DNA of 64,000 nucleotides from Paracamarosporium sp. OC-R06-R3 (GCA_019828545.1 JACVRA010000154.1:62001-126000), one strand, 5' to 3'. Positions 14,569 to 26,620 are shown, counted from the first letter of the stretch. The notes: generated from the letters alone by a model not told the origin. Numbers and translations are program-made.

Positions 14569-17030
14569 TCAATGCTTCTGGACCACACCCGCCTCATTTG
14601 CTTGAGCGGTGATCCTCTTCTTGTAGTCCTTGACTGTGCCGTCGAAATGCTCGATTGTGCCATTGTCACACACCCACAAGCTCGTGCAGACATTCTGCAA
14701 CATGGTGACGTCGTGGCTGACCATCAACACACCACCCTCAAACTTCTGCAGCGCCTCGGAGAGCGCGTCCATGGCTTCGATATCCAAGTGATTGGACGGC
14801 TCGTCAAGCACGAGGATATGCGGGTTCTGCAGCGACAAACATGCAAAGGCGACACGAGACTTTTGACCTCCGGAAAGCAATTCCATCTTCTGCAGACCCG
14901 TCATGCCTGTGATACCGAAGGCACCAAGGTGACGACGGTACTCTTCGTCCGTCTTGCCGTGGTACTTCTTTGACATGAAGCCCACTGCGCTGTCGTTGAG
15001 GTCCAAGGCGTCGACGTGGTGCTGCGCGAAGAAACCCACTCGAAGACGAGGGTTTTGTGATATCAAACCTGATGTTGGCTGAAGGGCGCCGATGAGCAGC
15101 TTCAAGGCTGTGGTCTTTCCCGCGCCGTTGGGGCCAACGATGCCAATTCGTGAGTCGAGCTGCACGTCAAGGTCGACGTTCTTCAGCAGGATCTTGTCCG
15201 GACTGTAACCAAAGGTGACGCCGCTCATCTGAATAATAGGTGGAGACATCTTCTCTACCTCAGGGAACTTGAAGTGCACACTATACTCAGCTTCGGGCGG
15301 CTGCAGCACCGGCATCCTCTCAAGTTTCTTGATCCTAGACTGTGCCTCTGACGACTTTGCTGCGTTATACCTAAATTTGTCGATGAAGGCTGAAAACATG
15401 TTAGCCACAATACGGAGGATTTGCCGTGCATATACGAACCTTGCAGATGTGCGCGCACTTCCATTTGCTTTTCGTATTCTCGCTTAGCTGTCTTGCGTCG
15501 CTCTTCTTTGGTAGCGTAGAACGATTCTGCTATCGTTAGCTGTTACGTCTTCACAAATGTGATTGATGCAAACATACCAAAGTTGGCGCCCTTGTAGTAG
15601 TCAAGTCGTTCGGAGTGCTGGTGAATGATATCCGTGGCCACCTCGTTCAAAAACGCTCTGTCGTGCGATACGACTAGCACAGTGCTTGGATAGTCCTGGA
15701 GGTAGTTTGCTAAGAAAGTGATAGATGGAACGTCCAACATGTTCGACGGTTCGTCCAGCAACAACAGATCAGGCTCGCAGAACAGTGCTCGTGCAAGGGC
15801 TAATCTCATCCTCCAACCACCGGAGAATGTCTTGGTAGCGAACTGTTGACGCTCTGTGGAGAATCCCAGACCCGCCAAAATGCTGGCTGCTCGAGATTCG
15901 GCCTTGTCAGACTCCATCTCTGCAAGCTTAGCGTGGATGTCACTCAAAGTTTGGTCAAGACCCTCTCGCTGCTTGTCCAGCGTGGCTGCATCGGCTGATG
16001 TGTCGGCCAGGGTGGCACGCTCAGTTTCCAAGTCGTTCAGCTCCTTGGTGATTTTCTATACGCGGTGAGAGATGTTTTTTTTTTTCAAACGATACACAAG
16101 CACTTACGTCTTGCTCCTTTAGAAGGTGCTTTCGCCAAACGTCGGCATCCAAGACCGCCTGCAGAGCCGGAGTGTCATCACCAGTGATCTATCATTGTTA
16201 ATCACCGTAATCAGCACAGGCATGGATGTCATTACCTCTTGCTCGACGTGAAGAATGGAAATGTGCGTCGGGATGGCCACCTCACGGCGACTCAAGGCTC
16301 GGAGGAGCGTAGATTTACCGATACCGTTCTGACCGACCAAACCATACCTACGTCCATAGGCGAGGGTGAGAGAAGTGTCTGACAGGATGCGCTTGCCACT
16401 GATGGAGATGTCGAAGCTGTCAATCTTGATGTCCTTGCTCTTGGTGCTAGCATCGGAGCCCAGCTGCAGCGGGTTGACCTGCATGTAGAAATCCTCATAG
16501 CTCTGGGTCTCGCTTGGTTGGTTGAGCAGCTTGGAGGCCTCATACTCGACGTTCTTGAAGACCTTGCGGTCCTGCTTGGCCTTGAGCTTGCGCTCGGCCT
16601 TCTCGAGCTTCTTGCGGTCGACCCTGGACTCTACCTTGCGGGCATTGGCAGACTCGAGATCGACCCCTCCGCCGGCCAGGCCAAGGGTGGTGGACATGTG
16701 CGAGCGGGAGCCCACGTGGATGGCCTGGTCCAGCTTGCGTGCTGACGGGGCCATCTGGCGGCGCTCGCCATCGGAGCCATTTGCGGCATTAAGGCGCGAG
16801 ATGAACTTGTCGACCAGGTTGTGGATGGTGGTCTCATTCTGCGCACTGAGGTCGCCCGAAGCGGAAAGGAGCAGGGCGGCGATGGTGGCAGCGGCTTCCT
16901 CAAGCGGAGAAGGGGCATTGGGGTCCGCGTCAGAGGTGAACGAGTTGGCGGCGTGGGTCAGGTAGCCAACCGAGTAATCCGAGAGGACGGGGTCGATGCC
17001 CGGGATCTGGGCTCTGATTTCAGCTTCCAT
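14569..17030 (-). CDS. GCN20: ABC-F family ATPase, GCN20-type translational regulator
   Basis: Five exons on the minus strand: 16236-17030, 16108-16188, 15578-16055, 15440-15526 and 14569-15389; introns of 47-52 bp all have GT/AG ends and keep frame. The product is 753 residues, almost the length of yeast Gcn20 (752). The N-terminal region (EIRAQIPGIDPVLSDYSVGY) is the part that in yeast contacts Gcn1. Two ABC cassettes follow: Walker A GQNGIGKST near 233-241, signature FSGGW near 368-373, and LLLLDEPSNMLD; then Walker A GPNGAGKTT near 566-574, signature LLSGGQ near 651-656, and LVLDEPSNHLD. There are no membrane segments, as expected for ABC-F. In yeast, Gcn20 with Gcn1 on the ribosome helps uncharged tRNA activate the eIF2 kinase Gcn2; that role is transferred by homology. 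Confidence 0.95.
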
Positions 17031-18923
17031 GGCGGCTGCGGGTAGAGGCCTGTCCGACGCGGGCGAGGAGGGATTCGAATTTCAGACGACGTGTGGCGTC
17101 GCTTCTGGGCGGCCGGAAAGCTGGAGACTCGGCGGGCGTGCAAGGCGGCGGCGAGAGGTCGCTGGTGCGGTGCCGGAGCAGAGCACAGTCGCAACGTCTG
17201 ACGAAGCGACGGATTGTGGGCTGTGGAATTGTGGATGCCGATGTGTTTGGAGCCACCGACCATGCAGAAGCGGGCGCGGCCAATGGCGAGGACGAGGGCA
17301 GACGCCGGCCGCAGCTGGAGCTCCTCTTGCCGGTTTGGGCCTCAGGCGTCCCCAGGATCTCCCGGCTGCGTGCATCTTTGGGCCATCATCCGCGACCTCA
17401 GCCAGCCGCCGTGACGCGCTCCGAAAGGCACTGCTGAGGGCGAGCGCTGCCGCACCGCACCTCGACCGACCGTGTATGCTGAAGTGAGCGTGTGCTGCTG
17501 TGGATGCCCCCGTGTTCCCGCGGCGCTCGCTCTGGGCGGACGAGGCGTGTCTGCCATGCTCGCCGCGTGCTCTGGCTAATAGCGCAACTGAAGCAGCAGA
17601 ATCTTGCTTGACGAGCGCTACGGCGACATCCTGGTCGCGCTTCTCCGCCCTCTGCGACATTCTTGGTTCTTGTTTCGCCCGCCCGGTGGCGCTGGCCAGT
17701 CTGTTGTCGCAATTGGGAGGCTGCGTGGCCCGCGGATGCAGCCCTCCGGCAAGGATTCCCTCGAGGCCTCCAGGGCGCACGGCAATAACACAGGCAGATG
17801 GCGCGCATCGTCAACAAACAAATCTCCACTCTGCGGTTGCAGGGCCTCGCGAATCGCCGGCGTGCGTTGTGCATCCAGTAACGCGCCCAAAATAGCCTAC
17901 CACGATTTGCATGCTGCGAGGGACCTGTCCCTGATTCCGGTAGCTGTGGGTGCTTTGTGTCGCAGCACACGAACAAAGCCCGTCTGCAAGCATGCATGCA
18001 AGCAAGCAAACAAACAAACAAACAGTCGTGTTGCTGACTCTCTCTCTTTCTCTCTCTGCCTCAGGCGCTCGGCGCGAACGACGTCTGAGCGCGTGTTTTG
18101 ACATTCCGCCGTAGGACAACACTGGGCCCCAATTCACCGGCACCATCTCGCTAACGCTTAGCGGCGCGTCGTGGGTCGTCGATCCCAGCAGCAAGCTGTA
18201 CCGGATTTCCTCCTGCTTCCGCTCTCCCTCGAGACTCCACTCCGTCCAGCCCGTAGGCTGCCTCCCCTCCTCCCTCCTTGCTCCGAGATGCACCGTCTGC
18301 ACTGAGCATCCGCAGTAGTCGACCCCACCGCCCGCCCGCCTGCACCTACGAGTAGAGTACCAAGGTACACCGACTGCCAGCATGCTCACGGCGCCGTCAC
18401 GAGCAGCATCGCGTTCGAGTGACCCCGTCTGGCGGCCCCATCTGTAAAGAGAATGAAAACAGTTCCCACGGTCAGCATTTCCTTTGTTTCATATGCGTGC
18501 GCCCGCTGCTCCGTCTCCTGTCCCTTGCATCCCTTGTCTTGCGACGCATCGTGCTGGCCCCGAATGCGGCGCCCGCCTGCCCTACCTTGTCTCATGATAT
18601 CTCTGTCCACTGTCGCACGGCTGCCGTACTGACGCATTGTCGTGATACAGCTTGCTGCCACTGCAACTCTGCTTGGTGCGTCCGCACTCGGGCTGGGATT
18701 CGGTCGAGAAACAGAGCCCCCGTACCCTTCGAAGAAGCGGAAAGCCACGCCCGCACAAAACGACCTGCATCGCCCGTCGACGCAAGCTGCCGTGCAAACC
18801 ACCTCCGCCGCGACAACCACCGCCGCCGCCGCGCCGCCGCCCACTGCGCCCGGTTCGCGCCCTCTCTCCGCGTGCGTTCCCGCAACAGCCCACTTCAGCC
18901 ATGAGCGCCGGCCTGTGAGGAGG
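17031..18923. promoter_or_regulatory. Divergent promoter region between GCN20 and the 1045-residue protein gene
   Basis: A 1.9-kb GC-rich region separating two divergently transcribed genes. It contains an AAAC/AAGC repeat at 18000-18023 and a CT run at 18037-18060. Open frames of 100-230 codons occur on both strands but overlap one another, lack family signatures and mostly lack ATG starts, as expected from GC-rich DNA. The rightward frame is open from about 18642 into the gene at 18924, so a longer N terminus fed by an upstream exon cannot be excluded. Confidence 0.5.
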
Positions 18924-21900
18924 ATGACAACGAGCGCCGGCCCGGCCTCGCTGCCACTGCAAAGCGGTTACACACCTCCGAGCGAACTGCACATAAACGA
19001 GCTGGACCCGACCGCCCGTCCGCAGTCGAGGAGAGCCTCCTGGATCAAGCGCCTCTCGACCATATCCAATTCGCAGCCCTCGAGCCGAGACACCAGCCCC
19101 GGCCCGCTATCCCCCTCGGTGTCGTGCTCCAATGGTTCAATGGCCTTCTCTCACGACGGATCCACTGCGCCCATGCTCCCAGGTGAACGGCCTCCCGCTC
19201 CGCTACCGCCCAACAAGCTGGTCAAACGCTCCTCCTCGATCCACGGCTCGCAAGAAAAGCCCGCCCACAGCACCAACTCTCGACTGCCGTCGTTTCGCCG
19301 CCCTGCCACCAGCCACCAGCGCTCTGCCACGCTGCAGCATCGGACCGCCCTGTTGGAAATGACCGCTGAGAATCCCTCTTCGGACAAGCAGCCACTGCAG
19401 CCAAGCACGGACGGCGAGATAGAGTACGCGCCCTACTTCACGGCGAGGGTGACGAAAGAGAAGACGCTTTCCAAGCGCAAGGGAGCTTTGTCGTCGAACG
19501 CAAAAGCCATAAAGAGGATAATCCCGGACGACAAGATGCATAGACCGACGCTGCTAATAGCTCGCTCTGTTTCGGCAGGTGCAACTCCACATTTCGTCGA
19601 GGATTCAGAAAGCGAAGACAGTGAAAGCTTGTATTTCATAAGCAGACCTGGCACGCCGCACAGTTTCGCTGCTGTCATGACGCAGAGCGATCCTCCCCAA
19701 CCGCCTGACATTGTTTACGACCGTTTGTCTGCAGACAATGCCGACAGCGCCACACGTCGCCGGCGTTCTTTCTCCATCACCAACATGCTTTCCTCAGGCT
19801 CCAATGCCAAGACATCACGGAACATAGAGATACCTGGAGCGAAGCTGGTACGCAGGCTCAGTCAAAGGAGGATGAGCTCCGACCCCCTGTCCGCTATGGA
19901 GAATCGTCAAAGCAACACTGCACATGGGGTTTCCGGAGCTGTCTCCGGTCGGCGAGACCTACCCGACCCCGCGCTTGTTCGCCGCGAAATATCGACCTCG
20001 TCAGGGCCCCACCCGGGAACAGCACGGCATGGAGCTCTCGCAACCTCGCTCTCGTCGTCGTTGCCTGAACCACATCGTGCGGCGGCAAGGGCAGACCCTA
20101 CAACAGCGTCAATGCACCTTAGCGATGTCAAACCACCAGCCGCTGCCGCAACCAATCAGCCGCCGCCCTCACCAACAGTGACTCCGGCGGGTGTGCACTT
20201 GTCCCGAAATTCCATGGCCCCGTCGGAACAGGCCTCGACCTTAGTAGGGTCAGATAACGACGCCCGCGGCGCAGGGACAGGGGACGAGGACGATGCAGAC
20301 ATCCAAAGTGAAACCGTGTTTGATTCGCTACGCACGGGCGGTGCCAGAAGTACATCGGGCGCTCGTGGTCCGCGCATCGAAACTATATTTGACGAGTCGC
20401 CCCCATCCAAGGTCAAAGTCACAGCCCTGCGCGACCTCCTTCCTAAAGGAACATTCCGGGAGCAGACGCTCGATGCTGCTCCCGGGCAACAAAGCATCGC
20501 TGAGGAAGAGGAGAGCATCTCGACACCGGTTCGTACCACCGTCCCCGACCGGTCCACCCACGACTCACCCACCTTCTCGCGGACTGCACCCGCTCCTCTA
20601 TTCCCCAACCTCATACCCTCTTCGCCTCCGGATATGCCTAAACCTCTAAACTTGGGAACACTCGAATGGGATTCAAGAGTGGAAGATGATGGCAGCAGCA
20701 GTGCATGGTCAATAGACGACGACGACGAAGATTCATGGAGCGATCTGCCTCCTCGCCTGCCAGTTATGATGTTAGCCACACCTATGTCGCTTGGACGTCG
20801 CCCTCCACAACTGTTCCCTTCAAAACCTGCTCCAAAGCATATCACCGCACAACATATCAATCTCGAGCATGGTGATAGGGATGCTCGCAGTAGCATCTTC
20901 GATTGGTCAGAGCAGCAACCCGCTGATAAAGGCTCGGGCAATCGTACACCGCCACGTCCGAGCACAGTACATGGAAAAAAGGACGCAGATCGTCGAGGTA
21001 GCCGAGCCGTTGGTCGGAGAGCGCCCAGCGGGTTGCACGCACGTAGCCAAAGTGTGCCTGTTGTCCCGGATGCTACGGGGAAACGTAGCACAGTTGTCAC
21101 CAATAAATTCGGTACCTGGGGTGTAGGAAGCAAGGGGGTCACTGAAGACTGGAACGACGACTTCGATTTCTCCGATGTGGACGAAGAGACAAGCGTACCA
21201 GGGACCGTCCAATCCCAGAGGGTTGACAGTGGCATGGCAATGATCGTCCCCAACCATATCCAAGAGCAGCAAAACAACGTCCTTGCAAACATCGGCCTTT
21301 TGCGAGAGTGGGGACTCTTGATCGAAGAACTCAAGGAGCAAAGGATCCGCGCCGCTTGCCTTGGGATCATCGACGGCCCGCACGCCACCATGTGGGAAGA
21401 GGTCGACGCAATGATCGATCTTGCCGACCAAGAAGCCGAGCACGAAGGCGTCCCTCGCTTATCACCACCCTCATCGCCCGGTTTTGACGAGGTTGCTTTT
21501 GATGACGTGTCCCGCCCTAGTCCCGTTCCCAATGGCACAGATAAACGCAGGTCGGGGTTAGCGAGCAGCGCGCTTGGCAAGCACAGCACACCATCGAAGT
21601 CTCCACCGATTCACGCAAGGAGAAAGACGATCCTTCCGCCCAATCATCAGCAGATATTTGGACCGCAGTCTTCACCTGTACCTCCCAAGTCCAGATTTGA
21701 ATCGCCTTCTACTCCTGCAGACGCTTCGTCTCCTGTTGGACGACCTAGAAAAGATTCCGAAGCAAAGGCCCGCTCTATTATAGAGGCGCTACAGAAAAGG
21801 AGGAGCACACATGAGTCCCTTGCTGACATACAACCTCCGACGCCTACGAAGAAAGTGCCGTTCGATACCGCCACCCTTCGACGCATCGTTCCGCACGTAA

Positions 21901-22061
21901 ATGGGCTGACTCGCAGGGTAAAGCAAACGCTGCGAGAAGCAGAAGGACTTTACTCGAGCCCTAGTACGAGCCCAAACAAAGAAGATGAGCACCCGTTGAG
22001 CAAGGACCTTCTTGCAGACAACGAGCTAGCTACACAGATGAAATTAATGACGGTCATGTAG
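18924..22061 (+). CDS. Conserved filamentous-fungal protein of unknown function, largely disordered
   Basis: Single exon of 1045 residues from ATG 18924 (start MTTSAGPASLPLQSGY) to TAG. The frame is open for 94 more codons upstream but without an ATG, so 18924 is the first usable start. The chain is rich in Ser, Pro and Arg with many SPS/RRxS motifs suited to phosphorylation. Ordered-looking parts: an acidic-aromatic patch (WSIDDDDEDSWSDLPPRLP) in the middle, and a C-terminal region with FGTWGVGSKGV, DWNDDFDFSDVDE and a probable amphipathic helix around REWGLLIEELKEQRIRAACLG followed by MWEEVDAMIDLADQE. Such short conserved islands in a disordered chain suggest a scaffold or regulatory partner of a signalling complex. 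That is inference; I do not recognise a named family. Confidence 0.85.
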   Translation: MTTSAGPASLPLQSGYTPPSELHINELDPTARPQSRRASWIKRLSTISNSQPSSRDTSPGPLSPSVSCSNGSMAFSHDGSTAPMLPGERPPAPLPPNKLVKRSSSIHGSQEKPAHSTNSRLPSFRRPATSHQRSATLQHRTALLEMTAENPSSDKQPLQPSTDGEIEYAPYFTARVTKEKTLSKRKGALSSNAKAIKRIIPDDKMHRPTLLIARSVSAGATPHFVEDSESEDSESLYFISRPGTPHSFAAVMTQSDPPQPPDIVYDRLSADNADSATRRRRSFSITNMLSSGSNAKTSRNIEIPGAKLVRRLSQRRMSSDPLSAMENRQSNTAHGVSGAVSGRRDLPDPALVRREISTSSGPHPGTARHGALATSLSSSLPEPHRAAARADPTTASMHLSDVKPPAAAATNQPPPSPTVTPAGVHLSRNSMAPSEQASTLVGSDNDARGAGTGDEDDADIQSETVFDSLRTGGARSTSGARGPRIETIFDESPPSKVKVTALRDLLPKGTFREQTLDAAPGQQSIAEEEESISTPVRTTVPDRSTHDSPTFSRTAPAPLFPNLIPSSPPDMPKPLNLGTLEWDSRVEDDGSSSAWSIDDDDEDSWSDLPPRLPVMMLATPMSLGRRPPQLFPSKPAPKHITAQHINLEHGDRDARSSIFDWSEQQPADKGSGNRTPPRPSTVHGKKDADRRGSRAVGRRAPSGLHARSQSVPVVPDATGKRSTVVTNKFGTWGVGSKGVTEDWNDDFDFSDVDEETSVPGTVQSQRVDSGMAMIVPNHIQEQQNNVLANIGLLREWGLLIEELKEQRIRAACLGIIDGPHATMWEEVDAMIDLADQEAEHEGVPRLSPPSSPGFDEVAFDDVSRPSPVPNGTDKRRSGLASSALGKHSTPSKSPPIHARRKTILPPNHQQIFGPQSSPVPPKSRFESPSTPADASSPVGRPRKDSEAKARSIIEALQKRRSTHESLADIQPPTPTKKVPFDTATLRRIVPHVNGLTRRVKQTLREAEGLYSSPSTSPNKEDEHPLSKDLLADNELATQMKLMTVM

Positions 22062-24507
22062 GTACAAACGCCACGACGCGAGGATATGACAGCGTTTGAG
22101 CGTGCAGGACCCGCTCTCCAACCCCCCAAAATTTCCTTTGGCTTTGGCAGCACAAAAGATTTCCTTTGCAGTGTCGTTGTTTCTTTCCTTGGTTCTGGAT
22201 AAGCGTTCGAGCAGCCGAGATGCGACGAGACGCGACGGTTTCAGGCTTCGCACATGACTGTATTTTTTAGGCTGCGTTTGGCTTCCAGGCCGGCTTCGAG
22301 ATCGCATTTGCAGCGGCGTTTTCCCTTCACTCTGAGTTCTGCCGCGAGAAAATGTCGGGCTACGTAATGCATGTGAGACACGGGTTTCATTGTACTTCCG
22401 TGGGAGAAGGAGAAGGAGGACAAGGCGGGCATGTCTCTTGACTTGGTATTGCTGCATACAAATGTAGACGTTGGATGGTTGACGCAGGCAGTTATATTTC
22501 CTCTTTGTTTACGCGGTGCATGGGGCGTTTTGCCAGCAGACGGACAGGCAGGCAGACAGACAGACAGATGAAAGGCGTGGCTGTCCCGTGTCATGCCATG
22601 CCACGCGGACTAAGCCGACCGACGAGTCGAGCACCTCGTTCTCAACCCTGTTCTCACAACCTACTTACTTCTTCTTTTTTTTTTTCTTTTTTTTTCGAAG
22701 GGCATGTATAAAAGAAGAGCAGGCGGGTTTCTAGGCCCGCATCTTGTGCGGCTGTTGGACTTGTCGTTGTCGTTGCGAGGGTTGCCGTCGTCCCTGGATG
22801 CAAGGCAGGCAGGCAGCAGCACAGCATAGCATAGCGCACACGCACGTACGAGACAGACAGAGCAAACAACACGAATATGTCTTACGAAGGTTCCTTCTTC
22901 TTTGTGATGCAAGTGATGCTGATGCTAATACCACACCACGCCAGCAATAACAATAACAATAACCACAATCATAACAATACATAATCATATCCATATCCAT
23001 AACCATATCCACATCCACAATTCCACACCTTTGTCAAAATGAAAAAAATTCCCAGTGTCCCGACCCGCTCCCTGTCTATACCACACCCCCTAAACCCCCA
23101 CCGCGGTATTTAGCCCGTTTCAAGAGCGAGCCGCGAGGGATGTCCCCTGGTGCACGCCAGACCGGGCGTCCGGGTGATGTTCGCATAGTATAGCAGGGCA
23201 TAAGCGGGTGTATTTGCCGTAGGCTGGCTGGCTGGCTGGCTGGCTGGGAAATCAAAGTTCGCCGGAGCGGAAGAATAGACGTGTGTTCTGCATGGTGTAT
23301 TCTAAGACGCAACGCAACGCATACTAGCACCCAGCCGAGCGTCAGTGCTTCTGTACTGTGGAGTGTGCGTAGTAGTGCAGTGCAGTGCAGTGTAGTGTAG
23401 TGTATATAGTGCGTCTCGCGTATCTCAGTTCAATCCAGTCCAGCGCAGTCCAGTGCATGCGGCGCCTCAACAACGGAGGCGCTCCGCTCCGGAGAATTAC
23501 GAGCTAGCTGTTATGCAGAATGCAGCTCGCTTTTCTTTTGCACGGTAGGCTACGCAAGTGCGTGCTGCGGGAGTGAGCGTCCGCGCGCGCGCCCCGCTGT
23601 GTATGGGGGGCGGATCTGCCCGGCGGCGAAGGGCGAGCTGGTTCCGTGGGACTGTTGTGAGGGCGCTAGTGTAGTGTGTGTAGGTAGGAATGGAGAGTGC
23701 GGGTTTGTGATGGGCATTGGTGGATCATAGTTCACGGGTTTTTTTGTGTACATGGGAGAAGGTAGGATTGGTTGTAGGGGTGATATTGGCACGTGATTGG
23801 TGGTTATGGATGGGTAGATATTGAGCTGCTACTGAGTAGAGTACGCGTACCGCACCCGTGACGAGATCTGCATGTGGCGTTCGGAACCGTAACGCACGCT
23901 ACACGATCGCACATCGCTCATATACCCGTGCCGCGGCCATGTCTGCATGACAAAAACCGCCGCCATTGCGCAAGCAAGACGCCGCCGCTGGACATCTTCC
24001 GCGATGAAACGCTTGGCGCCGTGCGAACGACCGCCCGAACCACGCCGCTGGCCCGCCCTCTCCAATGCCCTCTCGCCTTGAAACGCGGCAACCCTCTTGG
24101 AATACTCGGCGTACGCGGGGCCCACGCACATGACGACAGGCCAAGCAGCGCAGCCATCGGCTCGCGGGAGGCTGTGCTCTTGATGTTGTGCCTTCTCGAG
24201 CCGTGACTTGCTACTCGGATAGTGTGTGCTTGCTACCACCGTACGTACATGGTATTAAGACACGACGTCCTGCGCACCTGTTCACGAACACACCAGGACA
24301 CAGGCACCGGCCAATTTATCCATCCTGACAAGACGAGCCCGTACCTGCATAAAATATAGTAGTCCACGTTAGCCCCGACCAGACTTCTTCCCCGCGTCAG
24401 CTCAGCTCCCCAGCTTGCTCCGCGCTCACCCATTCGCCAAGCACACGCCATCCCGTTTCCGTGTCGTCTCCGACAGTAAGATACTCCGCTGTATACGGCA
24501 GAGCACC
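22062..24507. other. Intergenic with simple repeats, no supported gene
   Basis: Between two rightward genes. It holds a T-rich run at about 22675-22695, CAGA/GACAGG units near 22540-22570, CATATC/CCATAT units at 22987-23012, GGCT tetramers at 23222-23246 and GCAGT/GTAGT pentamers at 23371-23405. Frames on both strands are short and repeat-derived. The right end is the promoter of the PQQ dehydrogenase gene; a TATAAAA-like element (CATAAAATATAG) lies about 150 bases before its ATG. Confidence 0.6.
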
Positions 24508-26155
24508 ATGGCAGCGCTCAAACGCCTGCTGCCGCTCGCATATATTGCGCTGGGTGCTCGGGCGCAGACGCCCACTGCGTCGCCCTCGGCATGTGCGTCG
24601 ACGATTGCGCCGCAGAAGGCTGCTCCGAGCGTGGCGACCGGGTGGCGCGCAGACGTCGTGGCGAACAATATCACGTCGCCGAGGGGGATTATCTTTGATG
24701 GTGAGGGCGGCTTGTTGGTGGTTGAGCAGGGGAGGGGCATCTCGAGGGTGAGGGTTAATGGGGAGCAGGGTTGTGTGAGGAGCGAGGGGGATGCAGAGTT
24801 GATTGTTGAGGATGAGTCGGTGAGTTGCTTTGTGTATGTTGCGTTGGTTTGGTTGTTTGGTTCGTTCTTGTGTGTTTGGATGCTCTATAGTTGCTTTGAA
24901 TCGAAGAGATATTCGCAGGCTGGGTGTATGGCGCAGTGACAGAGATGTCGAATTGGTCTTGGAGTTGTGATACAGATAGCTAACTCAGACGTAGCTGGGC
25001 CATGGAATCGAGCTTTCAGAAGATGGAAGCACGCTCTACGCTTCCTCGTCCTCCGCAGTCTACGCCTGGGACTACGACGCACGCGAGGGTCGCAACACGT
25101 CCGGCCCGCGAGAAATCATCGGAGACATGGGCGGCACCGATGGCCACTCCAGCCGCACTCTCCTCCTCACCCGCACCGTACCTGGCATGCTCCTCGTCAG
25201 CCGAGGCAGCCAGTCAAACCTGGATGCAGAAACACTGGACATCCGCTCCGGCGTATCCACCATCAAAGCCTTCAACCTAACCAACCTCACCGACTCCTAC
25301 AGCTTCACCGACGACGGCCTCCTCCTCGGCTGGGGCCTCCGCAACTCTGTCGGCGTCGCCGAAGACCCCATCACAGGCGGCATCTACTCGGTGGAAAACA
25401 GCGCCGACGAAGTCCACCGCTCCGACAAAGACATCCACGAGAACAACCCAGGCGAAGAGCTCAACTTCCACGGCTACCTCAACGGCACGTCCTCCACCGA
25501 GCAGGGCAGAAACTACGGCTACCCAACGTGCTTCGCGGCCTGGAACGTCGCCGAGATCCCAGACAACCAGGACATCAAGCTGGGCACGCAGTTCGCCATC
25601 GGCGCGCAGAACGCCTCGCTCAACGACACGACGTGCCGCGACGACCGCGTCGCGCCCCGCCTCACCTTCGCAGCGCACATGGCCCCGCTCGACATCAAGT
25701 TCAATCCTGCCGGCACCGCGGCGTGGATCTCATTCCACGGCTCGTGGGACCGCGACGACCCCATCGGGAATAAACTTTCCTACGTTGCGTTCGATGGGAA
25801 GGGGTCGCCTACTGAGCCGTCTACTAGTGATAGCGCGGCTGTGGATGTCGTGGCTAATGCGGATGTTTCGAAGTGTCCCGATGACTGTTTTAGGCCGGTG
25901 GGGTTGGCATGGGATGAGCAGGGTCGCTTATTCATGAGTAGTGATGCTACGGGGGAGATTTGGGTTGTTACGAGGGAGGATGGGGGGAGTGTCCAGGATG
26001 CGGGCCCAGGCAGTGGGTTGCCGGGTGGTTCGACGGGGAGTCCGACGGGGAGTGCGCCTGAGGGGAGTGGGAGTCCGGGGGTGGCGAGTGGGAGGGGGGA
26101 GTGGGTGGGGAGCTTTGCGGCTGTTTGGGCGGGGGTTTTGGCTGTGTTGGTTTAA
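24508..26155 (+). CDS. Secreted PQQ-dependent sugar dehydrogenase-like protein (AA12 / L-sorbosone dehydrogenase family), probably GPI-anchored
   Basis: Two exons, 24508-24819 and 24995-26155, joined in phase 0 over a 175-bp intron, the longest among the confidently placed introns here; 490 residues. Residues 1-19 are a signal peptide (MAALKRLLPLAYIALGARA). The rest reads as a beta-propeller with blocks NNITSPRGIIFD, GHGIELSEDGSTLYAS, GWGLRNSVGVAEDP, NPGEELNFHGY, GRNYGYPTCFAAW, APLDIKFNPAGTAAWISFHGSWDR and FRPVGLAWDEQGRLFMSSDATGEIW, typical of soluble PQQ glucose/sorbosone/pyranose dehydrogenases. Basidiomycete AA12 enzymes oxidise pyranoses and pass electrons to partners such as lytic polysaccharide monooxygenases. 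The tail is Gly/Ser/Pro-rich and ends in a hydrophobic stretch, the pattern of a GPI anchor signal. Substrate unknown. Confidence 0.88.
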
Positions 26156-26361
26156 GATGTTGGCTTAAGGTATATTGGTGAGCATGGGATGAGGATGGGG
26201 ATGAAGATAGGCAGGAGGATAAGGAAGAGGAGTTAAGTATGACTTTTCTGAATAGTATGTAAGGTTGACGGTATAAGTTGAGAAAAGGGGGTATGGTTTA
26301 GAAGGTATATGTCAGGGTTGTGTACGTTCCCTGTGCCGCGTTTATGAATTGTCATTCAAAT

Positions 26362-26604
26362 ACACCTCGTCCACTGCATTTCTTGACGGTATGCACGTTG
26401 ATTCCTTTTGGGGGGTGTTGCAGGCTGACTTTGTGGATACAGAACATGAGCACAGAATCGGGACGTTGGGTTGCCGTATAGATACACACGCTGTACTGCG
26501 ACTCTTGACGGTATTTACAGTGGATCTTTTTAGAAGATGCTGTAGGCTGACTTTGTAGACATAGAGTATGAGCACAACATCAGGATATCTGGGATACGCT
26601 TGCA
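26362..26604. repeat. Imperfect tandem duplication, unit about 121 bp
   Basis: Two adjacent copies share CTTGACGGTAT (26382 and 26503), GGATCTTTT/GATTCCTTTT, AGGCTGACTTTGT (26422 and 26544), GATACAGAACATGAGCACA / GACATAGAGTATGAGCACA and a CATCAGGA/AATCGGGA segment. Spacing of the anchors is 121-122 bases. Most differences visible are transitions. No open frame is conserved between the copies, so it is a non-coding duplication. Confidence 0.75.
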
Positions 26605-26620
26605 TATGCGTATCACCACA

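Noticed and set aside
17060..17090. tRNA-like TTCGAATCC motif on the minus strand
   Set aside because: Lacks the GG before TTC and any pairing arms; it lies in the leader of the GCN20 gene.
17082..17780. 232-codon minus-strand frame upstream of GCN20
   Set aside because: GC-rich promoter DNA with several overlapping frames; Ala/Arg/Pro-rich shadow composition and no domain.
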